Shown one piece after another: positions 14,347 to 15,414 of a DNA stretch of 15,414 bases. Source of the stretch: JBMYQA01 sp049600855 (GTDB lineage: Bacteria > Bacteroidota > Bacteroidia > Cytophagales > Flammeovirgaceae); assembly GCA_049600855.1 (NCBI GenBank), contig JBMYQA010000129.1:1-15414 (forward strand), read 5' to 3'. The notes under the pieces are model-generated. The model was given only the letters and a program-made list of their open reading frames with translations. It made no database searches and was not told the DNA's origin. The position numbers and the translations under genes are program-made. How positions within the stretch are numbered: position 1 is the first letter of the stretch; each line of letters begins with the position of its first letter.

Positions 14347-15414
14347 TTAATGAGATATAGTCTCAAATAAGCGATGGAACCACTTCTCTTTTTTAAGTGG
14401 TAGGGTGTAACTTTTTAAGTTGCCATTTTCGTCTTTTATGCGAAATTGGAGCGATTGAGGAGTTTTAGGATGTTGCGCTTCTTGTTTAATCAGTTTGTAA
14501 AGCTTCCTCAACTCCTTTTCCTTTTGTTTAAAGTAAGCAAAACGCATTTTTGTAGGCAAGCAATCCACATTGGCTTGTTGTTTGGAGCGAACGATAAATG
14601 CTTGGCAACCAAAACCACAAATCTTTTTGGCTTCACAGGATGAACAATTGTACCAATTCTCTGGAACTAAATGATGAAACTCAGTCCGCTTGGACTCAAA
14701 ATCTGCTAATTGGGTTTCTTGTATTGATCCTAAGAAAAAAGGCGTATCATTCCATTGAAAACGTCCACATGGCAACAACTTGCCTTGAGGGGTAATCCCT
14801 AAAACTTTTGACCCAGCACCACACTGTTGCTCATGACATAGGGTTTCAGCTTCCGTTCTCCCTTCAAAAAATCGAATAATTTCTGTACGTAGATTCTCTT
14901 CAATTAGCGCCCCATTCGTAGCCAACATGAAATCTATAATCGACTTCTGTGCTTGAAAAACTTGTTCGGGCAACAAACTTTTCATCTCAACTCCCCTGCC
15001 AACAGGTGTAACCACATTGGCCTTAAAGTTTTTAATTTGCGCATGCTCAACTAACCAAGGGCATAATTTATCAAATTGATTGTAATTACTGTGATTGATG
15101 GTGGTGAGTATACCTGCTTTTAGCCCTGCTTGTTTGATGCGCAAGTAATTTTCAAACACCTTGCTTTCTCCTGAGCGTTGGGTTTGAGCAGTGTGCGCTA
15201 CTCCATCTAAACTTACGCCTAAATGGATATTATACTTTTTAAATAAATCTATTTTGGCTGCTGAAACCGAGAACAGGTTCGTTTGCATCGAAAACTTCAC
15301 CCGTTTGCAATAGCGTTTAGCCACTTCCTGCGCATAGGAAATGGCCGTTTCATACCATTCATTTTTGAGTAAGCTTGGTTCTCCACCATGAAAAAGAAAT
15401 AAGATTTCCGATTT
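14347..15414 (-). CDS. Radical SAM/SPASM domain enzyme, partial
   Basis: The frame is open from the right edge to the stop at 14347 and gives 355 residues; the N-terminus with the CX3CX2C cluster motif lies outside, so the GTG at 15324 is not the start. Numbering from the edge, FLFHGGEPSLL (6-16) is the radical SAM glycine-rich motif that follows the cluster, SMQTNL (42-47) and GVSLDG (66-71) are later barrel strands. The SPASM domain is complete: C198, G211-x4-C216, C257-x2-C260-x5-C266-x3-C270 and C285, the seven-Cys pattern that carries two auxiliary [4Fe-4S] clusters, as in sulfatase-maturating enzymes and peptide maturases. C193 is extra. A basic C-terminal extension of about 65 residues follows. 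The likely substrate is a protein or peptide; no sulfatase is in the window, while a Cys-rich protein gene is convergent next to it. Confidence 0.9.
   Translation of the reverse strand, partial: KSEILFLFHGGEPSLLKNEWYETAISYAQEVAKRYCKRVKFSMQTNLFSVSAAKIDLFKKYNIHLGVSLDGVAHTAQTQRSGESKVFENYLRIKQAGLKAGILTTINHSNYNQFDKLCPWLVEHAQIKNFKANVVTPVGRGVEMKSLLPEQVFQAQKSIIDFMLATNGALIEENLRTEIIRFFEGRTEAETLCHEQQCGAGSKVLGITPQGKLLPCGRFQWNDTPFFLGSIQETQLADFESKRTEFHHLVPENWYNCSSCEAKKICGFGCQAFIVRSKQQANVDCLPTKMRFAYFKQKEKELRKLYKLIKQEAQHPKTPQSLQFRIKDENGNLKSYTLPLKKEKWFHRLFETISH

Noticed and set aside
15322..15324. GTG as start of the radical SAM gene
   Set aside because: The frame continues upstream to the window edge and contains the conserved FHGGEP motif, so the true start is outside the window.

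Overview
The window looks like a piece of a Bacteroidota chromosome with low GC. The pointers are: secreted proteins with short signal peptides ending in Ala-Gln (…LQAQ, …LHAQ), promoter-like sites of the TTG / TAnnTTTG kind, little sign of Shine-Dalgarno sequences, and families common in that phylum (PepSY-like secreted protein, about 1000-residue tandem amidohydrolase, secreted TPR-LRR protein). The sequence alone does not fix the genus. No rRNA, tRNA, CRISPR array, insertion sequence or prophage gene is visible. One 10-N assembly gap lies inside xdhB.

Layout. 1-309 (-): 5' part of a secreted PepSY-like protein, cut by the left edge. 674-3703 (+): exported two-domain amidohydrolase followed by a strong hairpin terminator. 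3805-4368 (+): small unrecognised lipoprotein that meets the next operon tail to tail. 9559-4373 (-): a compact four-gene xanthine dehydrogenase operon in the order xdhA (Fe-S/FAD subunit), xdhB (molybdenum subunit), a four-helix membrane protein that resembles Mpv17/PMP22, and xdhC (cofactor-insertion chaperone). 9560-10449: 890 bp mostly without genes, holding a probable 51-codon membrane microprotein gene, a terminator-like hairpin, and a good promoter for the next gene. 10450-11325 (+): secreted TPR/leucine-rich-repeat protein. 12190-11354 (-): a phosphatase-like gene and aroK, 3 nt apart. 12354-12605 (+): purS with its own promoter and terminator. 12807-14261 (+): DUF5685-type protein with a membrane segment and a tail carrying 17 cysteines. 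15414-14347 (-): radical SAM/SPASM enzyme running off the right edge and converging on the DUF5685 gene.

How the genes fit together. The xdh genes form a complete heterodimeric enzyme plus its maturation factor, of the Rhodobacter capsulatus XdhA/XdhB/XdhC type, with all substrate-binding residues that I can check present, so hypoxanthine/xanthine oxidation to urate is the likely job. purS (purine synthesis) and aroK (chorismate pathway) are ordinary metabolic genes. The two items most worth a second look are the Mpv17-like membrane protein translationally packed between xdhB and xdhC, and the neighbouring pair of a cysteine-tailed DUF5685 protein and a SPASM-type radical SAM enzyme, which may (unproven) be substrate and maturase.
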